The notes: a model not told the origin generated them from the letters alone. 64,000 nucleotides of DNA from Caecibacteroides pullorum (GCF_019239235.1 NZ_JAAZTS010000002.1:1-64000), one strand, 5' to 3'. Numbered from the stretch's first letter, positions 45,094 to 53,680 are shown. Numbers and translations are program-made.

Positions 45094-47442
45094 ATGGAGA
45101 CAACAATGATTTCGGGGTTCCGCAATTTGTATGACAAGGAACCGATGGAGATGACAGTGGCCCGCTTCGTGGACTGGATACGCACGAACGGGGAGGTGAA
45201 ACGACTGACGGAGGAATACCGACGGCTGACGGCCAAAGGAAGCGAAGGGGAGGCGGCACGGGTGAAACGGGCGCTGCCTGCCGCTACACTGGCCGGTGTG
45301 TTCGAAGGGGGCAGGCAGGAGAAGGACCTGAAGCGGCTGACGGGGCTGATGATGTTCGACTGGGACCACGTGGGAGCGGCACGCACACAACTGCTCGAAA
45401 GGCTGCGGATGACGGACTGCGTGATGCTGGCCTGGACGTCGGTGTCCGGCGAAGGGGTGAAGGCGGTGATCCGCGTGGACGTGACGAGCACGGAGGAGTA
45501 CCTCAGGGCGTATCGCGTCGTGGGGCGATGGATGGAACAGCGGACGGGATGCCAGGTGGACGAGGCGTGCCGCAACGTGGGACGCCTGTGCAGCGCGGCG
45601 CACGACGAGGAGCTGTACGTGAACTACGGGGCACGGATGATGGCCTGGCGCGGACTGGAGACGGACGAGGACAGGCTGGAAGCGAAGCGCCGGATGCAGC
45701 AGGAGGCGGACACCGAAGGGGGCGAACCGCAGGGCGAGGGAAGCGGCATGCTGCAGGGGATGCTGGACTACTTCCTGCAACAGAACGGCTTCGAGAAGGG
45801 ACACCGACACGAGCTGCTGCTGAAGCTGGGACGGACGGCAAGATGTAAAAACCTTTCGCCACAGGAGCTGGAAGAGCTGAAAAAGCTGGTTACGGGGAAA
45901 TTGGGAAGTACGACACTTTCGGAGTCAGAAATTCGGAAATGCTTATCGGACGGATACAGCTATCTGAGCAGGAAATCGGAGGAAAATGTGTCCGAAAAAA
46001 ATAAGCTCAACGCTCACAACCGCCACTATGGACCCCCTGTCGAAGCGGACGAACGGGACGCGGAACTGGATTTGTCAGAAAATAATGAAAGGCTGAGAGG
46101 GGCGTTGCCCTACTTCGACGACGCCATCTTCGACGGCCTGCCGCAGCTGCTGAAGGAGGGGCTGACGGTGGCCATGGACCGGCGGGAGCGGGACATGGTG
46201 CTGATGGCGATGCTGACCCACCTGAGCGCCTGCCTGCCGGACGTGCACTTCCACTACGACCGCCACGACATGCGTCCGCACCTGTATTTTGCCGTCGTGG
46301 CACCGGCAGCTACGGGAAAAGGCATCGTGACGCAGGTGTCCTACCTGTCGCACCCGCTGCACGACTACTACCTGGCCCGCGGCGAGGAGGAACAGGCGGC
46401 CTACGAGGCCCGGCTGCAACAGTGGAACGAGGACTTCAGCGAGCGCATGCGCAAGGGACGCAAGGGCGAGAAGCCGGAACCGAAGCCCAAGGAGCCGGAA
46501 CGCATCTATTTCCAGATATCGCCCAACACGTCGAAGTCCATGCTCTACCGCCAGTTGTGGGCCAACCGCGAGGTGTCCGGCGTGCTGCATACGTCGGAAA
46601 TAGACGCGCTGTCGGCCGCCATCGGGCAGGACTACGGCAAGCAGGACGACGTGCTGCGCGCCTGCTTCCACCACGAACCCATCAGCTCGTCGTTCAAGGT
46701 AGACGGCAAGCCGGTGTTCGTGCCCTATCCGATGCTGGCGCTGTGTATGACGGGGACGCCGATGCAATTCCTGTCACTGGTGCACAACACGGAGGACGGA
46801 CTCTTCAGCCGACTGGCGGCCTACCAGGTGCAGCCGCAATACGTGTGGCGCGACGCCAGTGCGGAGGGGCAGGTACAGAACCTGCGGACGCACTTCCGCG
46901 AGCTGGGCAAGCGGGTGCTGAAGATGCACGAGATGATGAAGGGGCGGCGTACGGACGTGGAGCTGACGCGGGAGCAGTGGCGCCGCCACTCGACTTTCTT
47001 CAGCCGCAAGTTGCAGGAGGTGGTGGCCGAAGGGGGCGAACGCATGGCGTCGTCGGTGATGCGCATGGGGCTGATAGCGGCACGCATCGCGGCGGTGCTG
47101 ACGGCCCTGCGCAAGGGGGAGGACGAGCTGTGGGCGATGTCGACGCGCTACTGTTCGGACGAGGACCTGGACGCGTCGCTGGCCATCGCGGCGGTGTTGC
47201 TGGAACATGCTTTGCTGTTGAGCTCGTCCATCCCTGCCTACGAGAGGCGGGTGCGTCCGTTGCAGCCCTTCGCCCGCCTGCTGCCGGTGCTGGAGAAGCT
47301 GCCCGGGACGTTCACCTACAGGGAGCTGATGGAGGAGGCGCAGCGGCAGGAACTGCCGGAATCGAGCGTGCGAAGGATTTTGAAAAGAATGACGGAACGA
47401 GGCGTGCTGAAACACGAAGGAAAAGTCTATAAACGGCTCTAG
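45094..47442 (+). CDS. BT4734-like / DUF3987 (VirE-N) protein
   Basis: A 782-residue soluble protein common in Bacteroidales. The N-terminal ~200 residues are the BT4734-like (VirE N-terminal, primase-like) domain, seen in LTGLMMFDWDHVGAARTQLL and VMLAWTSVSGEGVKAVIRVD. The later part (about 330-730) is DUF3987, with a P-loop-like VVAPAATGKGIVTQ near 402-415 and a downstream ISPNTSKSMLYRQL block. The C-terminal ~70 residues look like a winged helix. It may be a primase-helicase-type protein, possibly from mobile DNA. Very GC-rich DNA. In other Bacteroides it is found near DUF4248 and HU-like genes; here a CHAT gene lies in between. Confidence 0.85.
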   Translation: METTMISGFRNLYDKEPMEMTVARFVDWIRTNGEVKRLTEEYRRLTAKGSEGEAARVKRALPAATLAGVFEGGRQEKDLKRLTGLMMFDWDHVGAARTQLLERLRMTDCVMLAWTSVSGEGVKAVIRVDVTSTEEYLRAYRVVGRWMEQRTGCQVDEACRNVGRLCSAAHDEELYVNYGARMMAWRGLETDEDRLEAKRRMQQEADTEGGEPQGEGSGMLQGMLDYFLQQNGFEKGHRHELLLKLGRTARCKNLSPQELEELKKLVTGKLGSTTLSESEIRKCLSDGYSYLSRKSEENVSEKNKLNAHNRHYGPPVEADERDAELDLSENNERLRGALPYFDDAIFDGLPQLLKEGLTVAMDRRERDMVLMAMLTHLSACLPDVHFHYDRHDMRPHLYFAVVAPAATGKGIVTQVSYLSHPLHDYYLARGEEEQAAYEARLQQWNEDFSERMRKGRKGEKPEPKPKEPERIYFQISPNTSKSMLYRQLWANREVSGVLHTSEIDALSAAIGQDYGKQDDVLRACFHHEPISSSFKVDGKPVFVPYPMLALCMTGTPMQFLSLVHNTEDGLFSRLAAYQVQPQYVWRDASAEGQVQNLRTHFRELGKRVLKMHEMMKGRRTDVELTREQWRRHSTFFSRKLQEVVAEGGERMASSVMRMGLIAARIAAVLTALRKGEDELWAMSTRYCSDEDLDASLAIAAVLLEHALLLSSSIPAYERRVRPLQPFARLLPVLEKLPGTFTYRELMEEAQRQELPESSVRRILKRMTERGVLKHEGKVYKRL

Positions 47443-47559
47443 AGGCCATTTCGCTCGACAAGGCGTCCAAGGGGTAAACGTGAGCGTTGAGCTTAAAAAA
47501 TGTTGAGGTTTGGACGGCTGAAGCGGAGGTCTGGAGGAATAGAGTGGAGGACTGGGACG

Positions 47560-50500
47560 CTAGTCCAGCAGCACGAACGGCGCCCAGTAATAGGGCTGCG
47601 GATACTGTTTTCTCACTTCCCGGACGGCCTGCTCCAGCGCCTCGCGCACGGGTTTTCCTTCCAGCCAGTAGCGGTAGAACTCGGACATGAGCAGGGAGGT
47701 GGAGCGGTCGTTGACGCTCCACAGGCTGACGAGCAGCGACTCGACACCGGCCTGCTTGAAGCCGCGCGGCAAGCCGTAGACGCCTTCGAAGCTATAGTTG
47801 CCCAGGGCCGTCTCGCAGGCGGAGAGCACCACGAGGCGCGTCCCGTGCAGGTCGAAACGGGCCACTTCGTCGGCCGTCAGGATGCCGTCGTTCTCGTCGT
47901 GGCCTTCCGCTCCACACCAGGTGGCTTCGGCGCCTGCCAGTGCGATGCCCGCACGACGCATGGAGTTGGTCATGTTCTGCATCCGCTGGCGGTAGTAAGG
48001 GATGCGGGAGGCGTCGCGGTCGTCGGCCACGAAAAATCCGTGGGTGGCCAGGTGGATGACTTCGGGCTTGCGGGCGGCCAGCTCCTTGAAGGCGGCTTCG
48101 GTGGCCGATGCGCCTTTGCGGACGGTGAGGTCGGCGGAGGAGAGGCGGTGTTCCGTCAGTTTGCGTTCGATGTTGGCCAGTTCGTCGCCCGTGAAAGGCA
48201 GGTACTTGAAGTGTTCGCGGCTGACGCCCCGGTTGTCGAAGTCGTCGAGGGCGAGGTCGTCGTCCGCTCCCCGGGCTTCGTCCGCACGTCCGCTGTCGGC
48301 CAGTAGCTGCTGGCGGGGCGAGTAGTAGATGTCGCCCATGAGCAGGGCCGAGCGGGGTGTCTGTCCGACTTCACGCGGCTTCAGCAGGGCGGCCGTGGTG
48401 GTGAGCTGGCGCAGGCGGTACTTGTCCGTCAGGTAGCTGCCGTCGGGCGTGGCGAAGGCGGCGAACGAGAGGTTGTTCAGGATGCCCGGCGTGGTGAAAT
48501 AGACCGTCCTGACGCCCTGGAGGCAGGGCTCCAGAGGTGCCCACAGCATGCCGTAGAGGTCGACGGCCTGTTCGTTGTAGAGCTTGACGGCCAGTCGGGC
48601 CGAGGTGTTGGCGTCCAGCGCCTTGAGGCGGGTCACCAGGGTGTCGCTCTCCACCAGTCGAACCGGGCGGGGAGACGGGCTGTCCGGTCTGACGACCAGT
48701 GCCATGACGTGCTTGCCGGCGTACACGAACTCGATGGCGGCTTCGTCGGGGGCCAGCTTCTGCCGTATTTCGTCCCAGCTGACATGCAGGGCGTAGCGTT
48801 TCCGGTAGGGTTCGGAGGCCTCGATGATCTGCTGTTCCAGTACGTTGGCGGCGTAGGCCAGGCGGCTCTGTTCGGTTGCGGCTTGGGTGTCCTGCAGGTT
48901 TTCGTAGGGGTTCATTCGAATACTACGTTGATGGATGCGCAGGCGGTCGAGGCTGTCCAGTGCTGCCACGAGGACGCTGTCGCCTGACTGGCGTATGGCC
49001 TGAAGGGTCTGCCGCTGGGAGCGCAGCTGCATGCCGGTGCGGTAGAGCACAGCGTCGTAGGCTTCGGCTGCCAGGGTGTCGGGCATCGCCTCGAGCAGGG
49101 TGGTGAGCCAGAATGCCGGATCCATGTAGGTTTCCATGAAGTTGTTCTGCTCGTTTTCGGTCATCAGCTGGAAATTGCCGTCCATGATCCGGCGGATGGA
49201 GGCATAATAGCGGCGTGCGTGGGGGAGCGCCTTTGCGAACTGCCCCTGCTGGCAATAGAGGCCGCACAGGCGGCTTTCCAGGGCGGTGTGGTCGTTGGGA
49301 GCAATCTGTTCCAGCAGGTCCAGCTGCTTCTCGGCTTCCAAAAAGGCTTTTAGTGCCTGGGCATGCTGCTGTTGTTTACCATACATGTCGCCCAGGGCAA
49401 TCCAGGCGTAAAAAGCATCCAGAGGCTTTTCCTTTCGCAGTTCCACATACCGTTTCATGTAGTGGAGTGCTTTTTGAGGATTGGACTCCAGGGTTTGATA
49501 ATAATGTGCCAGGTAGTAGATGAGGGTGGCATATTTGTTTCTTGTCTGGGGAGTGAAGCCGAACTTTTCAAATTCTTCTTCAAGTAATATCATCATGTTT
49601 TTTATTGGCTCCTGATAGGTGGACAGTAAATCTGTATATTGTTGCCAAAACTTTTTTTGTTCGTCCGTCATAAGTTCTCTGTTGAATTGATTATCCATCT
49701 TTTTCGTGTCAATTATAAAGTCAACACACATAGTGGTTATCTCTGTCACGTAGAGCATCAAGAATTGTGGGTCGTTTCCGCTTTGGGCACACAATTTTGC
49801 TGTGATTTGCATAATGGACGACATAAGAGGGGCGAGTTGAGCGAAGTCATTGCTGCTTTCGGTAAATATCAGGTTGTAGCATCGTATCAGGAAGCTCAGG
49901 ATATTTGGTGTGTAGTAGGTGATACGATCGGGGGTGTAGTCTTGTAGCTGTTGGTTGATGAGTCTTTTGGCTTCGACCATCTGATTCAGGTTGTCGTAGA
50001 GGATTTCGTTTTTCAGAGCTGCCATGGACAGGTATTGTGGGTCTGCCACGTTGCCCCAGGTTTGCCATTGGTTCAGGGCGATGCCACGGTCGAGCATGTC
50101 TACGGCTTCCTGGTAGCGTCCCTTCTCTATCAGGTAATAGGCTGCCAGTTCAAAGCTATAGGTGCTGAAATTCAAGGAGTCTTCGATGGCTGTGAACATT
50201 TGGGTGGCCTTTGCATAGCTGTCGGCTCTTTCCGTCTCGCTGCCTCCGGTTTTTCCCAACAGGTAGGTGTACATCAGCAACTGATTGCATTTTTGGTTCT
50301 GTGTGCCATGAGTTGTATCTTCTATCAACAGACGACATACTTCGATGGCCTGCGGATATTTTCCTACGGAGAAGAGGCAGTCGAGGTAGGCGTTACGGGT
50401 CGCTGTACAGTCTACTCCTGCTGCTTGCATCCGGGCAATGAGATCGGAAAACAGTGCATCCGCTTTTTCTATGTCAATATTTGCCGTGAGTATGGCCAGG

Positions 50501-52008
50501 TCTTGCTCCGAGCCAAAGGTGATGGGAGAGGAAACTCCGAAACGGGCTTTGGTGTCGGTGCATACGTAACCTTGCATTTCTACAGCCAGTTGGTTGTTTG
50601 AAGATCCGGTTTTGCTATTCTCAACGAGCTGTCTTCCCAGCGCGATGGATAGCATGCTGCTGTCGTGATGGGTGCGGTAGAGCGTATAGGCTTGTGTCAT
50701 CCGTTCGGTGGCCCGTTCTGGGAAACGGTCTTTCAGGGATGAATAGACTGAGTTCAGCAGGTAGGCTTTCTTCAGTGGTTGGGCTGTGTAGCGACGGTCC
50801 AGCAGGGCATCGAGATTGTCCAGTATATTTTCGGCTTCGGCAAGGCCGCTGGCTCCAGCGAAGGCTGCCATAAATGTCAGGAGGTTGACATAATAATAAT
50901 TGTCTGTGCCCCAGCATTGCTCCAGTTTTTTCAGTAGTGCGGGACAGTTGGTGGCATCGGGATTGGGTTCCCCCATCAGCAGCCTGCATGTCCATAGGTC
51001 TGTGCGGATCAGCATACGTTCTACGGAGCCTTCGGGATAATAGGCTTGCATGTAGTCGTCCAGAAGCTGGACAACTTGCAATATCGATTGATCTACGGTT
51101 GAACTGTTGAATATGAAAATGTTGTAGGAGCGCAGCAGATGGATGACTTCGGGATGTCCTTCGGGGTACAGGACGCGATACAGCTGGTAGGCCTGGTAGT
51201 AATAGAAGTCGGCATTGCTTACGATTCCATTATTCAGTTTGAAATATCCGGTACTGTCCTGCCAGCCGAACTGATTTTGTGCCCAGTTGGCTTCCACCTG
51301 ATGGCTCAGGGTGGACTTGGCTTCTGCCAGCAGGTAGTAGAGGAAGGCCCGGGTGTGGTCGGCGGTTTCCGATTGGACGGGGTAGAGGGTGAGGACTTCC
51401 TGCTCCGTCTTGAGCAGCTCGGGATAGGTTTCGGGATCTTCGACGAACCGGTCCCACAGACGGTTGGTGAACTGGGTCAGCCTGGCCGCACAGAGGAGGG
51501 ACAGCCTTTCGCGGTCGGTCTCGGTGGTGGTGGGTTGTTGCAGGTCTTTGATCAGCTGGTCTACCTGGGCGGTGACGTCCTGCGTCGTGCTCAGCTGGAT
51601 GGAAAGGAGGAGGCGGCACCATGCGGTGGTCAGGTGGCGGCTGCCCAACTGTTCGCCGGATGCCCGGGTGAGTGCCTGGAGAGCCCGGGTGCCTGCTTCG
51701 GAACACGGATCGCTTTTTCCGCTGTCCAGCCAGTCGGCATAAGCCTGTAGCTCGGGGACCTTTTGGGCGGCTGTCCGCAGCAGGGTTTTGACTTCCGGTT
51801 CGCGCTGTCCGTCGTAGATGGCCCAGAGGGTTGTTCTGAACAGTGTTTCCGTGTCCATACCTTCCGGACGGGGATAGTGTTCCGCCATCCAGGCCCGATA
51901 TTCGTTGATGAGTTCATCGGCCGACTGGGCTTTCGCTTCCGTATTGTTTACCAGCAACAGGAAGAGCAACAGTGCGCAACAGATCCACTGTGTTTTGATT
52001 CTCAACAT
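47560..52008 (-). CDS. Large exported TPR-CHAT protease-like protein
   Basis: About 1482 residues. Start chosen at ATG 52008 (MLRIKTQWICCALLLFLLLV) because it gives a signal peptide ending EAKAQS; the frame opens nine codons earlier. Residues ~30-1150 are helical and TPR-like (e.g. EKGRYQEAVDMLDRGIALNQ; KALHYMKRYVELRKEKPL). The last ~300 residues are a CHAT domain (caspase-like peptidase fold): catalytic His in VIHLATHGFFV (about 1320), Cys in VVLSACETALGNYSFEG (about 1396), and the end SLWSVNDRSTSLLMSEFY. CHAT proteases usually act in cytoplasmic conflict or signalling systems; an export signal would put this one in the periplasm. It converges with the DUF3987 gene. Confidence 0.9.
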   Translation of the reverse strand: MLRIKTQWICCALLLFLLLVNNTEAKAQSADELINEYRAWMAEHYPRPEGMDTETLFRTTLWAIYDGQREPEVKTLLRTAAQKVPELQAYADWLDSGKSDPCSEAGTRALQALTRASGEQLGSRHLTTAWCRLLLSIQLSTTQDVTAQVDQLIKDLQQPTTTETDRERLSLLCAARLTQFTNRLWDRFVEDPETYPELLKTEQEVLTLYPVQSETADHTRAFLYYLLAEAKSTLSHQVEANWAQNQFGWQDSTGYFKLNNGIVSNADFYYYQAYQLYRVLYPEGHPEVIHLLRSYNIFIFNSSTVDQSILQVVQLLDDYMQAYYPEGSVERMLIRTDLWTCRLLMGEPNPDATNCPALLKKLEQCWGTDNYYYVNLLTFMAAFAGASGLAEAENILDNLDALLDRRYTAQPLKKAYLLNSVYSSLKDRFPERATERMTQAYTLYRTHHDSSMLSIALGRQLVENSKTGSSNNQLAVEMQGYVCTDTKARFGVSSPITFGSEQDLAILTANIDIEKADALFSDLIARMQAAGVDCTATRNAYLDCLFSVGKYPQAIEVCRLLIEDTTHGTQNQKCNQLLMYTYLLGKTGGSETERADSYAKATQMFTAIEDSLNFSTYSFELAAYYLIEKGRYQEAVDMLDRGIALNQWQTWGNVADPQYLSMAALKNEILYDNLNQMVEAKRLINQQLQDYTPDRITYYTPNILSFLIRCYNLIFTESSNDFAQLAPLMSSIMQITAKLCAQSGNDPQFLMLYVTEITTMCVDFIIDTKKMDNQFNRELMTDEQKKFWQQYTDLLSTYQEPIKNMMILLEEEFEKFGFTPQTRNKYATLIYYLAHYYQTLESNPQKALHYMKRYVELRKEKPLDAFYAWIALGDMYGKQQQHAQALKAFLEAEKQLDLLEQIAPNDHTALESRLCGLYCQQGQFAKALPHARRYYASIRRIMDGNFQLMTENEQNNFMETYMDPAFWLTTLLEAMPDTLAAEAYDAVLYRTGMQLRSQRQTLQAIRQSGDSVLVAALDSLDRLRIHQRSIRMNPYENLQDTQAATEQSRLAYAANVLEQQIIEASEPYRKRYALHVSWDEIRQKLAPDEAAIEFVYAGKHVMALVVRPDSPSPRPVRLVESDTLVTRLKALDANTSARLAVKLYNEQAVDLYGMLWAPLEPCLQGVRTVYFTTPGILNNLSFAAFATPDGSYLTDKYRLRQLTTTAALLKPREVGQTPRSALLMGDIYYSPRQQLLADSGRADEARGADDDLALDDFDNRGVSREHFKYLPFTGDELANIERKLTEHRLSSADLTVRKGASATEAAFKELAARKPEVIHLATHGFFVADDRDASRIPYYRQRMQNMTNSMRRAGIALAGAEATWCGAEGHDENDGILTADEVARFDLHGTRLVVLSACETALGNYSFEGVYGLPRGFKQAGVESLLVSLWSVNDRSTSLLMSEFYRYWLEGKPVREALEQAVREVRKQYPQPYYWAPFVLLD

Positions 52009-52090
52009 GGTCCCTCCTTTTTTCTCTTGGGACAAATGTAGAGATTTTTGTTTTAAAAATGAAAATAGAAGTGTACTTTTTCCCTATTTC

Positions 52091-52123
52091 CCATTCTCCA
52101 TTATCAATTCTCCATTTTCAATT
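52091..52123. repeat. AATTGA-type AT-rich repeat
   Basis: CATTCTCCATTATCAATTCTCC-like run just downstream of the DUF4248 stop and 80 bases upstream of the CHAT start. Same family as 44501 and 53049. Confidence 0.55.
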
Positions 52124-52126
52124 GTC

Positions 52127-52345
52127 TCAAGGCTCTCCCAGCGCTTCTACAATGAGGCGGACCTGGGCGGGGGTGAAGACGCGGGAATGGGACGTGAGAC
52201 CGGTGGCGGCCAGGCGTGCGCCCAGGGTGGGATGATGGTTGATCCATCGCAACAGTTTCCGCCAGGCTCCCTGGGCGGAGAGTTCGGGGGAGTAGAGTAG
52301 GGCCAGTTCGGTGCGCCCGTATGTCTTTATCTTGAAGGTTTCCAT
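52127..52345 (-). CDS. DUF4248 protein
   Basis: A 72-residue protein; METFKIKTYGRTELALLYSP, GAWRKLLRWINHHP and the end RVFTPAQVRLIVEALGEP are the DUF4248 signature. The pattern suggests a small helix-turn-helix-like DNA- or protein-binding fold. It is regularly divergent from an HU-like gene in Bacteroidales genomes, as here. Its promoter (52350-52381) lies so near the ATG that the transcript may be leaderless. Function unknown. Confidence 0.88.
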   Translation of the reverse strand: METFKIKTYGRTELALLYSPELSAQGAWRKLLRWINHHPTLGARLAATGLTSHSRVFTPAQVRLIVEALGEP

Positions 52346-52349
52346 ACGT

Positions 52350-52381
52350 CAAATTTACACCTTTTCTATCAGATTTCCAAA
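52350..52381 (-). promoter_or_regulatory. Promoter abutting the DUF4248 start codon
   Basis: On the minus strand, TTTG (52381-52378), 20 bases, then TAAATTTG (52357-52350), a perfect -33/-7 pair. Only four bases (ACGT) separate it from the ATG at 52345, so transcription should begin at or very near the start codon. Confidence 0.65.
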
Positions 52382-52454
52382 GGTTTAAACGAAAATAACG
52401 GTACAAAAGCGTAGGGAGGTGGAGAGAAGGGGAAACGGGTGGAAGGAGGGGGTG

Positions 52455-52462
52455 TATCTTTG
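52455..52462 (+). promoter_or_regulatory. -7 box for the HU-like gene
   Basis: TATCTTTG, 46 bases before the ATG at 52509; -33 is not clear. It is divergent from the DUF4248 promoter. Confidence 0.6.
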
Positions 52463-52470
52463 TGGTAACA

Positions 52471-52505
52471 AATTTCCAATTATCAATTATCAATTAACAA
52501 TTAAC
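52471..52505. repeat. AATTGA-type AT-rich repeat in a leader
   Basis: CCAATTATCAATTATCAATTAACAATT-like run fills the 5' leader of the HU-like gene up to three bases before its ATG, which leaves no ordinary ribosome-binding site. Confidence 0.6.
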
Positions 52506-52508
52506 AAA

Positions 52509-52991
52509 ATGATTCGTTACAAAAAGTATCAAGTGACTGGAGAGAACAGTCCGCTGAATGGGTTGTGGTATGCACGCCCCGTGATCGAGGAAACGCTGGA
52601 CATCGACGCCTTGTCCAAGCACATGTCGAAACACAACACGCCGTTTTCGCCCGGTGTGATCAAGGGAGTATTGGCGGATATGGTGAGTTGTATCAAGGAG
52701 CTGATTCTGGACAGCAAGAACGTGAAGCTGGACGACCTGGCCATCTTCTCGGTGGGCATCGTCAGCGACCACGGGGCTCCGAGTGCCGCCGAGTTCAAGG
52801 TGAGCGAAAACGTGAAGGGACTGAAGCTGCGGGCACGTGCCACGGGCGAGCTGAGCAACGCGAAGCTCAACCTGGAGGGTACGCTTCGCGAGCTGTCCGA
52901 GTATGTAGTAGACGGCGAGACGGCCGGAACAGGCGGTACGACGCCGGGAGGCAGTGACAACGAGGACGAGGAAGGAGGAAGTCCGTTGTAA
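52509..52991 (+). CDS. HU-like DNA-binding protein
   Basis: A 160-residue protein of the Bacteroidales HU-HIG-like family. It begins MIRYKKYQVTGENSPLNGLW, followed by helices that match the HU dimer core (SKHMSKHNTPFSPGVIKGVL) and the beta region (DDLAIFSVGIVSDHG). A Gly/Glu/Asp-rich tail ends the protein (GGTTPGGSDNEDEEGGSPL). Start at ATG 52509, not upstream: the family starts at this MIRYKKY. It is followed by a gene for the 37-residue 'smalll protein' after 120 bases of AT-rich repeats. Confidence 0.88.
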   Translation: MIRYKKYQVTGENSPLNGLWYARPVIEETLDIDALSKHMSKHNTPFSPGVIKGVLADMVSCIKELILDSKNVKLDDLAIFSVGIVSDHGAPSAAEFKVSENVKGLKLRARATGELSNAKLNLEGTLRELSEYVVDGETAGTGGTTPGGSDNEDEEGGSPL

Positions 52992-52994
52992 TCA

Positions 52995-53107
52995 TGGAGA
53001 ATGGAGAATTGAAAATGGATAATTAGCCTGTCCGCAGGTCATTGTCAGTTTTCAATTCTCAATTATCCATTCTCAATTTTAATAATCTATTCTTAATTAT
53101 CCATTAC
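52995..53107. repeat. Pair of AATTGA-type repeats facing each other
   Basis: 52995-53025 (GGAGAATTGAAAATGGATAATT) is nearly the reverse complement of part of 53049-53107 (TTCAATTCTCAATTATCCATTC). They could fold into a long imperfect hairpin in the RNA between the HU-like and the smalll genes. The 20 bases between them (GCCTGTCCGCAGG) carry a small hairpin of their own. Confidence 0.6.
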
Positions 53108-53111
53108 CAAA

Positions 53112-53225
53112 GTGAGCGAAACAACAACGAAAAAGAAAAACGTGTGGAGCCTTGTGCTCAAGATTATTGTGACCGTGGCGACAGCCTTGGCCGGTGTGTT
53201 TGGTGTAGCGTCGTGTATGTCGTGA
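53112..53225 (+). CDS. 'Smalll protein' family peptide, 37 aa
   Basis: Starts at GTG 53112 and stops at TGA 53225. The product is (M)SETTTKKKNVWSLVLKIIVT..., a basic N-terminal head, one hydrophobic segment (VATALAGVFGVASC) and a final Met-Ser. This is the tiny membrane peptide that in Bacteroidales regularly follows the HU-like gene and precedes an N-acetylmuramoyl-alanine amidase gene. A Cys in GVASC could be a lipobox. Too short for most gene finders; its role is not known. The stop overlaps the ATG of the amidase remnant (TGATG). Confidence 0.78.
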   Translation: MSETTTKKKNVWSLVLKIIVTVATALAGVFGVASCMS

Positions 53226-53302
53226 TGAGGATGCACTGCCGCAACCACAACCGTCACAGCATCGGCATCTGCTATGAAGGTGGGCTGGACGCTGGGAAGT
53301 AG
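53225..53302 (+). pseudogene. Remnant of an N-acetylmuramoyl-L-alanine amidase
   Basis: A 25-codon frame (MRMHCRNHNRHSIGICYEGG, then LDAGK and stop) equals only the middle of a peptidoglycan amidase of the Amidase_2 type, whose conserved 'GAHCxGHNxxSIGIcYeGGLD' block it reproduces, including the His-Cys zinc-region residues. Everything before and after it is missing. The amidase is the gene expected at this place in the HU/smalll module, so an internal deletion in both directions has left just this piece. The TGATG overlap with the upstream peptide is intact. Confidence 0.7.
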
Positions 53303-53535
53303 TGCCTTTATTTTGAGGTGGGAGGGATGAGGTGAGGGGGGAAGGCTCGTTAGCCGTTCGGAATAGTGATTTACGGTTTTTAAGGAAGGTGTGTCAAACT
53401 TGGAGAATGTCTTTCCGGGTTCGGCACACCTTCCTTTTTGCTGATTCAGGGTAGGAATGACAAAATAGATGAAACATGTTGGTAGAGAGGAAGTATAGAA
53501 CTAACGAGGGATTATTTATTTTCGTCAAGAAATCT
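53303..53535. other. Gap between the amidase remnant and the tubulin-operon promoter
   Basis: The 230 bases hold the terminator at 53382 and otherwise no gene. GC-rich before the terminator, AT-rich after it; this may be an old junction. Confidence 0.4.
53382..53439 (+). terminator. Strong intrinsic terminator
   Basis: AAGGAAGGTGTG (53382-53393) pairs with CACACCTTCCTT (53425-53436), and the stem can be extended with TCAAAC / GGTTCG-type pairs to about 20 base pairs with one mismatch, followed by TTTTT. It ends the HU-like/smalll transcript and isolates the tubulin operon from it. Confidence 0.85.
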
Positions 53536-53565
53536 TTTGTCGTTTAAAATAAATCGCTACATTTG
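53536..53565 (+). promoter_or_regulatory. Promoter of the tubulin-like operon
   Basis: TTTG (53536-53539), 18 bases, TACATTTG (53558-53565): a good Bacteroidales -33/-7 pair. The first gene begins 116 bases downstream. No other such pair was found before the terminator at 63369, so eight genes appear to depend on it. Confidence 0.7.
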
Positions 53566-53680
53566 CGTCAGCCTTAAAATTAGTATTAAAAATAACAACG
53601 ACTGAACGACTATCAGAAATGCTAATTTATAGTGAAATTGATTTTGTGATTTCGTAGACAAATAAAATAGGTTGCTATAT

